Shown here: positions 16,045 through 24,140 of the stretch, one piece after another
How the letters are laid out: every line of letters begins with the position of its first letter
Position numbering within the stretch: the first letter of the stretch is position 1
Source of the DNA: Nakamurella leprariae
GTDB lineage: Bacteria > Actinomycetota > Actinomycetes > Mycobacteriales > Nakamurellaceae
NCBI RefSeq assembly: GCF_016918035.1
Contig: NZ_JAERWK010000003.1
Location: 62,001 to 126,000 of the forward strand
Direction: 5' to 3'
DNA length: 64,000 nucleotides
Position numbers and translations under genes: made by a program
The notes under the pieces: model-generated
The model's database searches: none
What the model saw: the letters and a program-made list of their open reading frames with translations, nothing else
Told to the model about the DNA's origin: nothing

Positions 16045-17115
16045 TCAGCCGAGCACCGGGCTCTGCCGGGCGAGCAACTGCCAGGCCACCGCGGGTGCGG
16101 TCTCCGGCGCCCACTCCAGCCGAGCGGTGAGCAGCGCCCCGTCCACCGCCACGTCACCGGCCGTCGCCGGGCCGTCCTGCCGGCCGTCGAGCGCGGCGGC
16201 GGCCTGCTCGGCCTCGCCGGCATCGGCGTACTGGTGCGCCACCACCGGCACCGACCGTCCGTCCTCGACCACCAGACCGATGCCCACGACGGTGTCGTCC
16301 GCCGCCCGCCACAGCTGCGCGGCGTACACCCCGCGTGCATCGAGGGCCTCGGCCACGGGCAGCACGTCCGACCAGCTCCCGAGATCGCCGTCCCGGTAGG
16401 CCTGGGCCGCCTTGGTCTGCAGGGTGACCAGCAGCTGCGCCTCGTCCCCGGTCACCCGGACCGGGCGGCCCAGTTCGTCCGGTGCGAGCCGGTGCTGCAG
16501 GTCCGTGGTCAGGTCCTCGCCGGGCTGCGACCAGATGCCGTCGTCCGGCTCGCCGATCGCCGCGGTGACCGCGTCCGGGTCGAACCGCCCGTCCAGCACC
16601 GCGACCCGGGCCGGAGGTGCGCTGACGGCCAGGAAGCCGTCGACCTGAGGGATGCCGAAACCCACCGAAGCGGCGAAGGTGTCGTGCTGGGCGGCGTACT
16701 GGATCCCAAGGCTGTCCGGCCATGGGATCGAGATCACGGAGCCCTGTTCGACGCCGGCGGTGTCCGAGAGCCAGGTCAGGAACGCGTCGCCGGTGCCCTC
16801 GGGCCGGATCAGACCGGCGTCCTCGATCGCGGTCTCGACGTCCGCGGCGCTGATCAGCGCCGGTCCGGCGATCACCGGGGTGTCCGCCAGCAGGCCGGTG
16901 ATCGAGAAGCCGTCAGCGGCCGGCACCCCCGTCGACGTCGTTGCCCTGGTCGACGACGCGGTGGTCGACGACGCGGTGGTCGACGACGCGGTGGTCGAGA
17001 TGGTCGTGGCCGGCGTCGCAGTCCCGGCGGTGCCGGAGGCACACCCGGTCATGGCGGCCACGGCCAGCACGGCGATGGACAGGACGACGGCGCTGGCGCC
17101 CGATGATCGTTGCAC
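16045..17115 (-). CDS. Secreted lipoprotein of unknown function with Ser/Thr-rich linker
   Basis: A lipoprotein of about 356 residues. The signal peptide ends in a lipobox (AVAAMTGC), followed by a Ser/Thr/Ala linker made of a 15-bp DNA repeat and a mature domain of about 300 residues with no family I recognise. The mature part has two similar-length halves and ends LARQSPVLG. The start is uncertain: GTG codons at 17142, 17124 and 17115 are in frame. I chose 17115, with ggatagg nine bases upstream and a standard signal length. It is divergent from a small zinc-ribbon gene. It should be anchored on the outer face of the membrane. Confidence 0.65.
   Translation of the reverse strand: MQRSSGASAVVLSIAVLAVAAMTGCASGTAGTATPATTISTTASSTTASSTTASSTRATTSTGVPAADGFSITGLLADTPVIAGPALISAADVETAIEDAGLIRPEGTGDAFLTWLSDTAGVEQGSVISIPWPDSLGIQYAAQHDTFAASVGFGIPQVDGFLAVSAPPARVAVLDGRFDPDAVTAAIGEPDDGIWSQPGEDLTTDLQHRLAPDELGRPVRVTGDEAQLLVTLQTKAAQAYRDGDLGSWSDVLPVAEALDARGVYAAQLWRAADDTVVGIGLVVEDGRSVPVVAHQYADAGEAEQAAAALDGRQDGPATAGDVAVDGALLTARLEWAPETAPAVAWQLLARQSPVLG
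16951..16995. repeat. 15-bp tandem repeat (three exact copies) inside the lipoprotein linker
   Basis: The unit cgacgacgcggtggt occurs three times exactly and encodes, on the minus strand, the TTASS repeats of the lipoprotein linker. In-frame copy-number change would alter linker length without breaking the protein. Confidence 0.85.
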
Positions 17116-17196
17116 CCGGCGCACCCTATCCAGATCGATCACCGGCGCCGACGTCGGCGTCCGCCCCAGGACGGGTCGATCCGTAGGGTGGTCGGG

Positions 17197-17400
17197 ATGT
17201 TCTTCCTGTTCGGCTTCGGCACGCGGACCCAGGACCTGGGGCCGGGCGACGTCCGCACCTGCCCCCGGTGCGGCAACACCACCCGATGGACGCGGGTGCG
17301 GGAGTTCAAGCAGGTCACCGTGTTCTTCGTACCGGTCGCCCGCTGGGGCCGCCGGCACCTCGAGGTCTGCTCCATCTGCGCCACCGCCGTCGCCGCCTGA
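17197..17400 (+). CDS. Small zinc-ribbon protein
   Basis: A 67-residue protein starting MFFLFGFGTRTQDL. It carries two CxxC pairs, CPRCGN at about residue 25 and CSICAT near the end, which would form a zinc ribbon. An intervening hydrophobic/basic strand contains VTVFFVPVARWGRRH. Similar short zinc-ribbon proteins are common in actinobacteria and have no assigned function. It is divergent from the lipoprotein gene. A TAGGGT-like -10 (17184-17189) lies just upstream, so transcription may be nearly leaderless. Confidence 0.7.
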   Translation: MFFLFGFGTRTQDLGPGDVRTCPRCGNTTRWTRVREFKQVTVFFVPVARWGRRHLEVCSICATAVAA

Positions 17401-17432
17401 CCGGCCCGCCTGGCCCGCCGGTCAGCGCCGCC

Positions 17433-17828
17433 TCAGGCGCGCACGTCCGCCGGTCCGTCCGTCATGGGCAGCCCCGCCGCGATCCAGGCCTGCACACCCC
17501 CGGCCAGGTCGGTCGCCCGGGGCAGGCCCACGGCCCGCAACGAGGCCGCGGCCAGGCTCGAGCTGTAGCCGTGCCGGCAGATCACCACGACCTCGAGGTC
17601 GGAGCCGGTGGCCTCCGGGATGCGGAACGGGCTGGTCGGGTCGAGCCGCCACTCCAGCACGGTGCGGTCGATGACCACGGCGCCGGGGAACTCGCCCTGC
17701 TCGCGGCGGTGCGCCTCGGTGCGGGTGTCCACCACCAGGGCGCCCCGCTCACGGGCCGCGATCAGTTCGCTCGGCGACACCCGCCGCACCCCGACCCGGG
17801 TCGCGGCCAGCACCTCGTCGATCCCCAC
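17433..17828 (-). CDS. Rhodanese-like domain protein
   Basis: A 131-residue single-domain rhodanese. The N-terminal strand ALVVDTRTEAHR, the active-site loop VVICRHGYSSSLAA with the catalytic Cys, and the C-terminal DLAGGVQAWIAAGLP are all present. Single rhodanese domains carry sulfane sulfur on the Cys and act in thiosulfate detoxification or sulfur relay in the cytoplasm. The loop CRHGYSSS is the actinobacterial form. It lies downstream of a small membrane protein gene on the same strand (28-bp gap). Confidence 0.85.
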   Translation of the reverse strand: MGIDEVLAATRVGVRRVSPSELIAARERGALVVDTRTEAHRREQGEFPGAVVIDRTVLEWRLDPTSPFRIPEATGSDLEVVVICRHGYSSSLAAASLRAVGLPRATDLAGGVQAWIAAGLPMTDGPADVRA

Positions 17829-17856
17829 CCGACCAGCGTGGCAGACATCCGACGGG

Positions 17857-18237
17857 TCAGTCGCTCAACCGCACCCACAGGAAGCCGTAGATCAACAGGG
17901 CCACGAAGACCGGCGTCACCGCGATCCAGAACCACGGGATGTCGATGTCGGCCACCAGCTTCAGCAGCAGTCCGGCGACCAGGATGAAGACGAAGACGCC
18001 GCTGCCGAAGCCGATGACCAGTTTCCGGTGGCGCGGCGGGATGGCGCCGGGAGTGCGGCCTCGTGGCGCGTTCCCGATCCCGGCGGCCGACCGCCGCGCC
18101 GGTGTGGTCGCCGGTGACGGCGTTGGTCGAGTGGTCGGCCGGGTCGCGCGGCCCGGCTGGCCGACCGTCCGCGGCGTCGGCTGCACGATGCGCCGGGCGG
18201 ACGGATCGGGCGGGTCGGTGGGACCGGACCGGGTCAC
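17857..18237 (-). CDS. Small two-helix membrane protein, function unknown
   Basis: A 126-residue protein with a long Pro/Arg/Thr-rich, probably cytoplasmic N-terminus of about 70 residues. Two hydrophobic helices follow (LVIGFGSGVFVFILVAGLLL and WFWIAVTPVFVALLIYGFLW) and a very short tail ends RLSD. The start at the GTG at 18237 is tentative because the N-terminal region is low complexity. No family is recognised. It may be cotranscribed with the rhodanese gene. Confidence 0.5.
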   Translation of the reverse strand: MTRSGPTDPPDPSARRIVQPTPRTVGQPGRATRPTTRPTPSPATTPARRSAAGIGNAPRGRTPGAIPPRHRKLVIGFGSGVFVFILVAGLLLKLVADIDIPWFWIAVTPVFVALLIYGFLWVRLSD

Positions 18238-18399
18238 AGCGGCGTCCTCTCGCTGGGCCCGTCCCGGTGTCAGGACGGGCGGACGTGCGGCCGACCGTCG
18301 GCCCGCGGCACGGGTCCATCATCCGCCCACCGGCCGCTGTCAGTGCCCCGGCCACCATCGCGTCATGGTCCGCGTCATGGTCCGCGTCACCGTCGAGGT

Positions 18400-18808
18400 C
18401 ATGGGGCAGCCGCTGTCGACGAGTTCCTGGCCCAGGTTCGCACCGAACGCCGACGCACCGATGCGCGCGAGGTCGTCGACCTGATGGCCGAGGTCTCCGG
18501 TGCCGCGCCGGACCTGTGGAGCGGCGGGATCATCGGCTTCGGGACGTCCCATGACCGGGATCCGACCGGTCGCGAGGTGGACGAGCCGGTGCTCGGACTG
18601 TCCCCCCGTGCGCAGGCGCTGACGATCTACGGCCTGTTCAACACCGACGACCAGGATCCGGCGGTGCACGCCCGGTCGGCTCGGCTCGGCCCCGCACACC
18701 ATCGGCAAGGTCTGTCTGTGCATCCGGGACCTGCACACGGTCGACCGGACCGTCCTGCGGGAGATGGTCGAGGCCGGCTGGGCGGCGTACCAGCCCGTGG
18801 CGGACTGA
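18400..18808 (+). pseudogene. DUF1801-family gene with frameshift
   Basis: The first part (VDEFLAQVRTERRR, DAREVVDLMAEVSG, GIIGFGTSHDRD, SPRAQALTIYGL) is clearly DUF1801. The frame is lost at a run of four C at 18690-18693; deleting one C restores LGPHTIGKVCLCIRDLHTVD and the normal ending with stop at 18806-18808. The 5' end is also unclear, since no good start exists in the correct frame and a short direct repeat (catggtccgcgt) precedes it. It could be a genuine mutation or a base-calling error in the C run. Confidence 0.65.
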
Positions 18809-18935
18809 CCTGGCGATCAGCCGGCCATCCGACCACGGTGTGGACGATCCGGCGGAGCCACGCCGGGCCACGGGACCGCTTCCCCTCCTAGGGTGGTGCG
18901 GTCGCGGACGACCGCGCGCCCGACGAGGAGGGCTC

Positions 18936-19739
18936 ATGGCGAACGACGAACGAGCGACCCGGACCGTCCTCGACGGCTTCGACCTGACCGGTCGGGTCGC
19001 GGCGGTGACCGGTGGCGGGCGCGGACTGGGCCGGGCGATCGCCCTGGCCCTGGCCGAGGCCGGCGCGGACGTGGCCGTACTCGGGCAGGCCGCGGACGCA
19101 GCGGCCGACGCAGCGCGGGAGCTGGCCGGGCGGACCGGTCGCCGCACCGCGTCCACCGCTGTGGAGGTGGCGGACCCGACGTCGGCAGAGGCGGCGGTCG
19201 ACCGGGTCGAGGCCGACCTGGGGCCGATCGACATCTGGGTGAACAACGCCGGTGTCACCGCCTGGGGGCCGTCGTTGGCAGCTGACCAGGACACCGACTG
19301 GCGTCGCGTCCTGGCCGTCAACGTGGACGGGGTCTGGAACTGCTCGCGAGCGGTGGGCCGCCGGATGGTGCAGCGGCGGTCCGGCGCCGTGCTCAACATC
19401 GGGTCGATCAGCGGCTTCACGGTGAACCGTCCGCAGTGGCAGGCCGCGTACAACGCGAGCAAGGCGGCGGTACACCAGCTCACCCGGTCGTTGGCCGCCG
19501 AATGGGCCCCGTTCGGCGTCCGGGTCAACGCCCTGGCGCCCGGCTACGTGCGCACCGACATGGTCGCGCCGCGGCTGGAGGACCCGGAGTACCGGCCATG
19601 GTGGACGGAGTTCGCGCCGCAGCAGCGGGCCGCCGATCCGTCCGAGATCGGCGGCCCGGCCGTGTTCCTGGTCAGCGACGCGTCCAGCTTCATGACCGGC
19701 GCGGTCGTCGTGGTCGACGGCGGATACTCCCTGTTCTGA
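18936..19739 (+). CDS. SDR-family oxidoreductase
   Basis: A 267-residue short-chain dehydrogenase/reductase. The NAD(P)-binding motif TGGGRGLG is near residue 25, IDIWVNNAGVTAWG near 95, the catalytic Ser in LNIGSISGFT, and the YNASK active-site Tyr/Lys pair near 165. The C-terminal APGYVRTDM and SSFMTGAVVVVDGGYSLF are typical of classical SDRs that reduce or oxidise sugar or polyol carbonyls. The ATG at 18936 follows a gaggaggg site. No neighbour points to a substrate. Confidence 0.9.
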   Translation: MANDERATRTVLDGFDLTGRVAAVTGGGRGLGRAIALALAEAGADVAVLGQAADAAADAARELAGRTGRRTASTAVEVADPTSAEAAVDRVEADLGPIDIWVNNAGVTAWGPSLAADQDTDWRRVLAVNVDGVWNCSRAVGRRMVQRRSGAVLNIGSISGFTVNRPQWQAAYNASKAAVHQLTRSLAAEWAPFGVRVNALAPGYVRTDMVAPRLEDPEYRPWWTEFAPQQRAADPSEIGGPAVFLVSDASSFMTGAVVVVDGGYSLF

Positions 19740-19758
19740 CGCGCCGCGGTCGGACGGA

Positions 19759-20355
19759 TCAGCCCCAGGCGACCGCGGTCTCGACGGGGACCCGGGGCAG
19801 CCGGTCGTACCAGGCGTCCGGCCCGGGATGACCGATGTTGACCACCATGAGCGTGGTCCAGTTCCGGTCACCGAAGAACTCCCGGTCGATGGCCGGCCCG
19901 TCGAACCCGCCCATCGGCCCGGCGGCCAGGCCGGCCGCCCGGACGGCCAGGATGAACGCTCCGGCCTGCAGCCCGGCCGAGAACCGACCGGCTCCGTGGC
20001 GGGCCTCCAGGTTGTCGTCGAAGGCGGCCTTCATCTCCGGACGGAACGGCAGCACGGTCGGGATCTGCTCGTGCCACTCGGTGTCGTACGCGACGATCGC
20101 CACCACCGGGGCCGAGGCCGCCTTGGCCCGGTTGCCCTCGGCCAGCAGCGGGATGAGCCGGTCCTTCCCCTCCTGGGTCCGGACGAACTCCACCCGCAGC
20201 GGCTGCGTGTTGGCCATCGTCGGCATCCAGCGCGTGAGATCCCAGATGTCTTGCAGTTCCTGGTCGTTCACCGGATTGGCGGCGAAGGTGTTCGACGTCC
20301 GGGCACCGGTGAAGACCACCTCCCGGCCGTGGCGGTCCAGCTTCTCCAGTATCAC
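19759..20355 (-). CDS. Nitroreductase-family protein resembling malonic semialdehyde reductase RutE
   Basis: A 198-residue FMN-type nitroreductase fold enzyme. The segments FTGARTSNTF, WMPTMANTQPLRVEFVRT, EGNRAKAASAPVVAIVAYDTE, and AGLAAGPMGGFDGPAIDREFF follow the RutE/HadB pattern closely, including the final NIGHPG and YDRLPR. RutE reduces malonic semialdehyde to 3-hydroxypropionate. No other Rut gene is present, so a general aldehyde or quinone reductase is equally possible. The GTG at 20355 is taken as start. It is divergent from a MarR regulator with a shared promoter region. Confidence 0.8.
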   Translation of the reverse strand: MILEKLDRHGREVVFTGARTSNTFAANPVNDQELQDIWDLTRWMPTMANTQPLRVEFVRTQEGKDRLIPLLAEGNRAKAASAPVVAIVAYDTEWHEQIPTVLPFRPEMKAAFDDNLEARHGAGRFSAGLQAGAFILAVRAAGLAAGPMGGFDGPAIDREFFGDRNWTTLMVVNIGHPGPDAWYDRLPRVPVETAVAWG

Positions 20356-20404
20356 CGTGCACTCCTGCTCGTCCGCGGGGCCGGAGCTGTGCGCCCGACC
20401 AATC

Positions 20405-20451
20405 ACTTGCCGCAGAAACCAACATCCTCCGCGTCAGTTTCCGCGTCAAGT
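20405..20451. promoter_or_regulatory. Divergent control region with a long imperfect inverted repeat (MarR/nitroreductase)
   Basis: Arms acttgccgcagaaac (20405-20419) and gtttccgcgtcaagt (20437-20451) match as inverted repeats at 13 of 15 positions, with a 17-bp spacer. On the minus strand TTGACG and GATGTT, 17 bp apart, form a promoter toward the nitroreductase inside the repeat. On the plus strand a TAAGTA -10 lies just upstream of the MarR GTG, which suggests a leaderless message. Confidence 0.45.
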
Positions 20452-20466
20452 AAGTAGGCTGCCGGT

Positions 20467-20940
20467 GTGACGAACGACAAGTCGCCGCGATGGTTGAGCC
20501 GCGAGCAGCAGGACGCCTGGGTCGCGCTCATCACGATGATGACCACGTTGCCCACCGCGCTCGAGGCGCAATTGCGCCGGGACGCCGGGCTGAGCCGCGT
20601 CGAGTACAACGTGCTGTCCTGGCTGTCCATGCGGCCGGAGCACACCGGCCGGATGAGCGAGGTGGCCGAGCTCGCCAACGTGACGCTGTCCCATCTCTCC
20701 CGAGTCGCCTCCCGGCTCGAGGATCGCGGCTGGATCCAGCGGTGCCCGCATCCGGTCGACGGCCGGGCAACGCTCGCCCGGCTCACAGCGACGGGCTGGG
20801 AGAAGGTCGTCGCCTCGGCACCGGGACACGCCGAGGAGGTGCAACGGCTGGTGTTCGACCGACTCGACCCCGCCCAGGTCGACCAGCTCCGGACGATCGC
20901 CAGCTGCATCGTGGACGGCCTGCCGCCGCGGCGGCCGTGA
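20467..20940 (+). CDS. MarR-family transcriptional regulator
   Basis: A 157-residue winged-helix regulator. The DNA-binding region is clear: RVEYNVLSWLSM, RMSEVAELANVTLSHLSRVASRLEDRGWI, and the wing PHPVDGRATLARLT. MarR dimers bind palindromes and release on binding phenolic or oxidised ligands. The GTG at 20467 is only about 10 bp after a TAAGTA element. Divergence from the RutE-like nitroreductase over an inverted repeat suggests it represses that gene and itself. Confidence 0.85.
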   Translation: MTNDKSPRWLSREQQDAWVALITMMTTLPTALEAQLRRDAGLSRVEYNVLSWLSMRPEHTGRMSEVAELANVTLSHLSRVASRLEDRGWIQRCPHPVDGRATLARLTATGWEKVVASAPGHAEEVQRLVFDRLDPAQVDQLRTIASCIVDGLPPRRP

Positions 20941-20961
20941 GGATCCGTACCGCGGCAAGCG

Positions 20962-21159
20962 TCAGCGGGACAGGGAGCGCACCACGGCGAGCACCCGTCG
21001 GTGATCGGTGTCGTTGGTGGGCAGGTCCAGCTGCTGGTGGATGTTCGAGATGTGGTGCACCACCGACTTCTCGGTGATGGTGAGCCACTCGGTGATGGCG
21101 ACGTTGCTCCGCCCCTCGGCCATCAACGACAACACCTCGTGCTGCCGCCGGGTCAGCAC
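20962..21159 (-). pseudogene. LuxR-type DNA-binding domain fragment (remnant of a NarL-type response regulator)
   Basis: A 65-codon fragment that is only the GerE/LuxR helix-turn-helix: LTRRQHEVLSLMAEGRSNVAI, then ITEKSVVHHISNIHQQLDL. The frame stays open to about 21213 and adds a linker-like stretch (HSVSEGTVRV), then meets a stop. The usual receiver or sensor domain of about 130 residues is missing. It abuts the 3' end of the cyclase gene, so the N-terminal part was probably lost by deletion. A small functional DNA-binding protein cannot be excluded. Confidence 0.6.
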
Positions 21160-21216
21160 GCGGACCGTCCCTTCACTGACGCTGTGGCCGGGCCGGTCGC
21201 ACAGCGGGTCAATGGG

Positions 21217-21849
21217 TCAGCGACTGAGCACGGCCCTCGCCGGGGCGCCGTCGGCCCCCGGGATGCGCAACGGCAGACAGGTCAGCGTCCACCAGCCCGG
21301 CTCGACCGCGCGCAGGTCGAGTGTCTCCAGGACGGTGACGCCCGCCCGGAGCAGCACCTGGTGGGTCGGCGCCGGGTCCCGGTACGACGCGACCGACAGC
21401 CAGTCGATGCCGATCAGCCGCACACCGCGCCCGGCGAGCACGGCGGCCGCCGTGGGAGTGAGCGCCACGAAGTCCTCGCTGAACCGCCGGGTGTCCCAGA
21501 GCGCCGAGTTCGACGTCCTGAACAGCACCCGGGTGGCCTCCGGCGGGATGCCCAGGATGGCGAGCGCGGCCTCGTCCAGGTCGCCGTCCACCCCGGTGGC
21601 GTCCGCGACCCACGCCGGCCCGATCAAGGTGTCGATCGGGACGGCGTCGACCCCCGGGTGCCCGTCGAGGAAGTGCACCGGGGCGTCCACGTGCGTGCCG
21701 CAGTGCAGCGAGCAGGTCATCGACGAGACGTTCGCGGCATCGCCGTCGACCAGGCGCTGGTCGCGGCGGATCTCCAGGTCGGTGTCGCCCGGGTACAGCG
21801 GCACCTCGCCGGGGACGAGCGGGACGGTGACGTCGACGTACTCGGTCAT
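21217..21849 (-). CDS. Cyclase-family metal hydrolase (kynurenine formamidase-like)
   Basis: A 210-residue protein of the cyclase/KynB family. The metal-binding motif HCGTHVDAPVHF (HxGTHxD...H) is intact near residue 50, and LIGIDWLSV and a late catalytic region are present. KynB hydrolyses N-formylkynurenine; other members act on cyclic amides or imides, or as isatin hydrolase. It is the last gene of the minus-strand molybdate cluster, 34 bp after the Mop-like gene, but its link to molybdenum is not obvious and no kynurenine gene is nearby. Confidence 0.8.
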   Translation of the reverse strand: MTEYVDVTVPLVPGEVPLYPGDTDLEIRRDQRLVDGDAANVSSMTCSLHCGTHVDAPVHFLDGHPGVDAVPIDTLIGPAWVADATGVDGDLDEAALAILGIPPEATRVLFRTSNSALWDTRRFSEDFVALTPTAAAVLAGRGVRLIGIDWLSVASYRDPAPTHQVLLRAGVTVLETLDLRAVEPGWWTLTCLPLRIPGADGAPARAVLSR

Positions 21850-21882
21850 GGCGGAGTCGTACCAGGTGGTCCGCCCGACGCG

Positions 21883-22095
21883 TCACTCGACGCCGAGCAT
21901 GACCTCGGTCGACTTGACCAGCACGGTGGCCGGGGTTCCCTCGGCCAGGCCGAGTTCCGCCACGGCCTCCTTGGTGATCGATGCGGTGACGACCTGCTCA
22001 CCGCCGTCGAGGCGGACCTTCACGGTGGCCATGACGGAGCCGAGGGTGACCTCGACGACGGTGCCGGTGAGCTGGTTGCGGGTGGACAGGCGCAT
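21883..22095 (-). CDS. Molbindin-like TOBE-domain molybdate-binding protein (Mop)
   Basis: A 70-residue protein that is a single TOBE/Mop domain: STRNQLTGTVVEVTLGSVMATVKV, then VTASITKEAVAELGL and TPATVLVKSTEVML. Mop proteins form hexamers that store or shuttle molybdate in the cytoplasm. It lies between modC and the cyclase gene and has its own gaggag site, supporting expression with the molybdate uptake genes. The ModC C-terminus and the HTH-TOBE regulator carry the same domain type. Confidence 0.88.
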   Translation of the reverse strand: MRLSTRNQLTGTVVEVTLGSVMATVKVRLDGGEQVVTASITKEAVAELGLAEGTPATVLVKSTEVMLGVE

Positions 22096-22173
22096 GGGGA
22101 TCTCCTCGGGTGGTTGGTGCGGTCGGACGAGTGGGACGGTCTCCAGGTGCGTCCTCGGGGTCGGTCGGACGGT

Positions 22174-23274
22174 TCAGGTCGCCGGATGCACGGCGACACC
22201 GGTCGCCTTGACGGTCAGCAGCACCGGATCACCGGGCTCCAGCCCCAGGTCGGCCGCGGCGGCGACCGTGATGTCGGCCAGCAGCGGGTCCGGGCCGCCG
22301 GGCATGGCGGCGTGCACCCGCACCACGTCGCCGCGCGGTTCGAGATCGGTGACCACCACGCGGAGATGGTTGCGCGGGCTGCCGACCGGCTCCTCGCGCG
22401 AGACCGCCACCGCGTTGGGCGGGAACACGGCGACCGCCGGCTCCCCGGCGCGGCAGTCGGGCGCGAGCAGCCCGGCGATGAGCAGACCGCCCGGCGTGCG
22501 GAGGTGGTGCTCGTCGGCGGTCCCGGCGATGAGGTTGACCCCGGCGATGCGGGCCGCGAACACCGACCGGGGTGCACTCAACACCTCCCGCGTCGGACCG
22601 CTCTCGACCACCCGGCCGGCTTCCAGCACCACCACCCGGTCGGCCAGCGACAGCGCGTCGATCAGGTCGTGGGTGACGAGCACCGTGGTGCGACCCGAGT
22701 CGCGCAGCACCCGCCGCAGCAATTGCCGGATCGCCGGGGCGACGGCCACGTCCAGCGCGGCCATCGGCTCGTCGAGCAACAGGACCGCCGGGTCCGCGGC
22801 CAACGCCCGGGCGATGGCGACCCGCTGGGCCTGGCCACCGGAGAGCTGACCCGGCTTGCGGTCGGCGAACTCGGTCGCATCCACCGCAGCGAGCCACCGA
22901 TCGGCCAGCGCCCGGGCCTCCCGACGTCCCACGCCCTGGGCCCGCGGGCCGAACGCGACGTTGGCCGCCACGCTCAGGTGCGGCAACAGCAGCGCCTGCT
23001 GGGCCAGCAGGGTCACCCGACGCCGGTGCGGTGGGACCCAGACGCCGCGATCGGTGTCGACCAGCACCCGCTGATCCAGGGTGATGGTCCCGGTGTCCGG
23101 CCGGAGCAGACCCGACAGCAGCGCCAGCAGCGTGGACTTGCCGGCGCCGTTGGCGCCCAGCACCGCGACGACCTCGCCTGGTTCCACCTGCAGGGTCAGC
23201 TCGACGTCCCGGGCGGCGACGCCGGCGGCCAGGTCGAGGGCGCCGATCGGGGCGCCGCCGTCGGCCGTGGTCAT
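22174..23274 (-). CDS. modC: Molybdate ABC transporter ATP-binding protein ModC
   Basis: A 366-residue ABC ATPase. Walker A is GANGAGKST, the signature is LSGGQAQRVAIARAL, and Walker B is VLLLDEPMAALD with the switch His in LVTHDLIDAL. A C-terminal TOBE domain (LRVVVTDLEPRGDVVRVHA...VLLTVKATGVAV) matches molybdate importers. The ATG at 23274 (MTTADGG) follows the permease stop by 19 bp. It powers uptake with ModB and ModA, and the TOBE part probably binds oxyanion for trans-inhibition. The N-terminal strands before Walker A are slightly shortened relative to E. coli ModC. Confidence 0.92.
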   Translation of the reverse strand: MTTADGGAPIGALDLAAGVAARDVELTLQVEPGEVVAVLGANGAGKSTLLALLSGLLRPDTGTITLDQRVLVDTDRGVWVPPHRRRVTLLAQQALLLPHLSVAANVAFGPRAQGVGRREARALADRWLAAVDATEFADRKPGQLSGGQAQRVAIARALAADPAVLLLDEPMAALDVAVAPAIRQLLRRVLRDSGRTTVLVTHDLIDALSLADRVVVLEAGRVVESGPTREVLSAPRSVFAARIAGVNLIAGTADEHHLRTPGGLLIAGLLAPDCRAGEPAVAVFPPNAVAVSREEPVGSPRNHLRVVVTDLEPRGDVVRVHAAMPGGPDPLLADITVAAAADLGLEPGDPVLLTVKATGVAVHPAT

Positions 23275-23293
23275 CACCGTCGGGTCCACCACG

Positions 23294-24127
23294 TCAGACC
23301 ACGCCTTCGCTGCCGCGCCGGCGGGTGACCAGCACGATGAGAACGGCGACCACCACCAGCACCAGGGACAGCGCGACCGCGGCATCGGCGTCGGTCTCCC
23401 GCTGCAGGTAGATCTCCAGCGGCAGGGTCCGGGTCACCCCCTGCAGACTGCCCGCGAAGGTGAGCGTGGCTCCGAACTCGCCCAGCGCCCGGGCGAAGGC
23501 CAGCACCGCGCCCGAGGTCAGCCCGGGCAGCACCAGCGGCAGGGTGACGCGGCGCAGCACCGTGGTCGGGTTCGCACCGAGGGTGGCCGCCACCGCCTCG
23601 TATCGCCGCCCCGCCGTGCGCAGCGACCCCTCCAGACTCAGCACCAGGAACGGCAGGGCGACGAAGGTCTGCGCGATCACCACCGCGGCCGTGGTGAAGG
23701 CGATCCGGATGCCCAGCACCTCCAGCGTGCCACCCAGCAGCCCCTGCCGGCCGAAGGTGTAGATGAGCGCGATGCCGCCGACGACCGGCGGCAGCACCAG
23801 CGGGAGCAGCACCAGTGACCGGGCCAGCCGCAGGCCCGGGAACCGGGATCGGGCCAGCACCAACGCCATCGGCGTCCCCAGCATCACGCACAGCAGCGTG
23901 CTGGCCGTGGCCGTCTTCAGACTCAGCCACAGCGCGGCGACCGACGACTCCGACGTCACCAGGATCCAGAACTGGCCCCAGTTCACCCGCGCGACCATCG
24001 CCACCAACGGCAACACGATGAAGATGCCGCCGATGAGCGCCGGCAGGTACACCCAGCCGGGCAGCCCGGCGTCGGTCCGGGCGGCGGATGCCCGCCGACC
24101 TGACCGACGCTCCTGCTGGGTCGTCAC
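23294..24127 (-). CDS. modB: Molybdate ABC transporter permease ModB
   Basis: A 277-residue permease with about six membrane helices. It begins [20 protein letters not shown] and contains [40 protein letters not shown] and the cytoplasmic EAA loop ([21 protein letters not shown]), which contacts ModC. The family tail [19 protein letters not shown] is typical of ModB/CysU-type permeases. It lies 13 bp after modA and just before modC, in the canonical modABC order. The N-terminal 20 residues are Arg-rich and cytoplasmic. Confidence 0.92.
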   Translation of the reverse strand: MTTQQERRSGRRASAARTDAGLPGWVYLPALIGGIFIVLPLVAMVARVNWGQFWILVTSESSVAALWLSLKTATASTLLCVMLGTPMALVLARSRFPGLRLARSLVLLPLVLPPVVGGIALIYTFGRQGLLGGTLEVLGIRIAFTTAAVVIAQTFVALPFLVLSLEGSLRTAGRRYEAVAATLGANPTTVLRRVTLPLVLPGLTSGAVLAFARALGEFGATLTFAGSLQGVTRTLPLEIYLQRETDADAAVALSLVLVVVAVLIVLVTRRRGSEGVV

Positions 24128-24140
24128 CGCAGGCGTCGGC

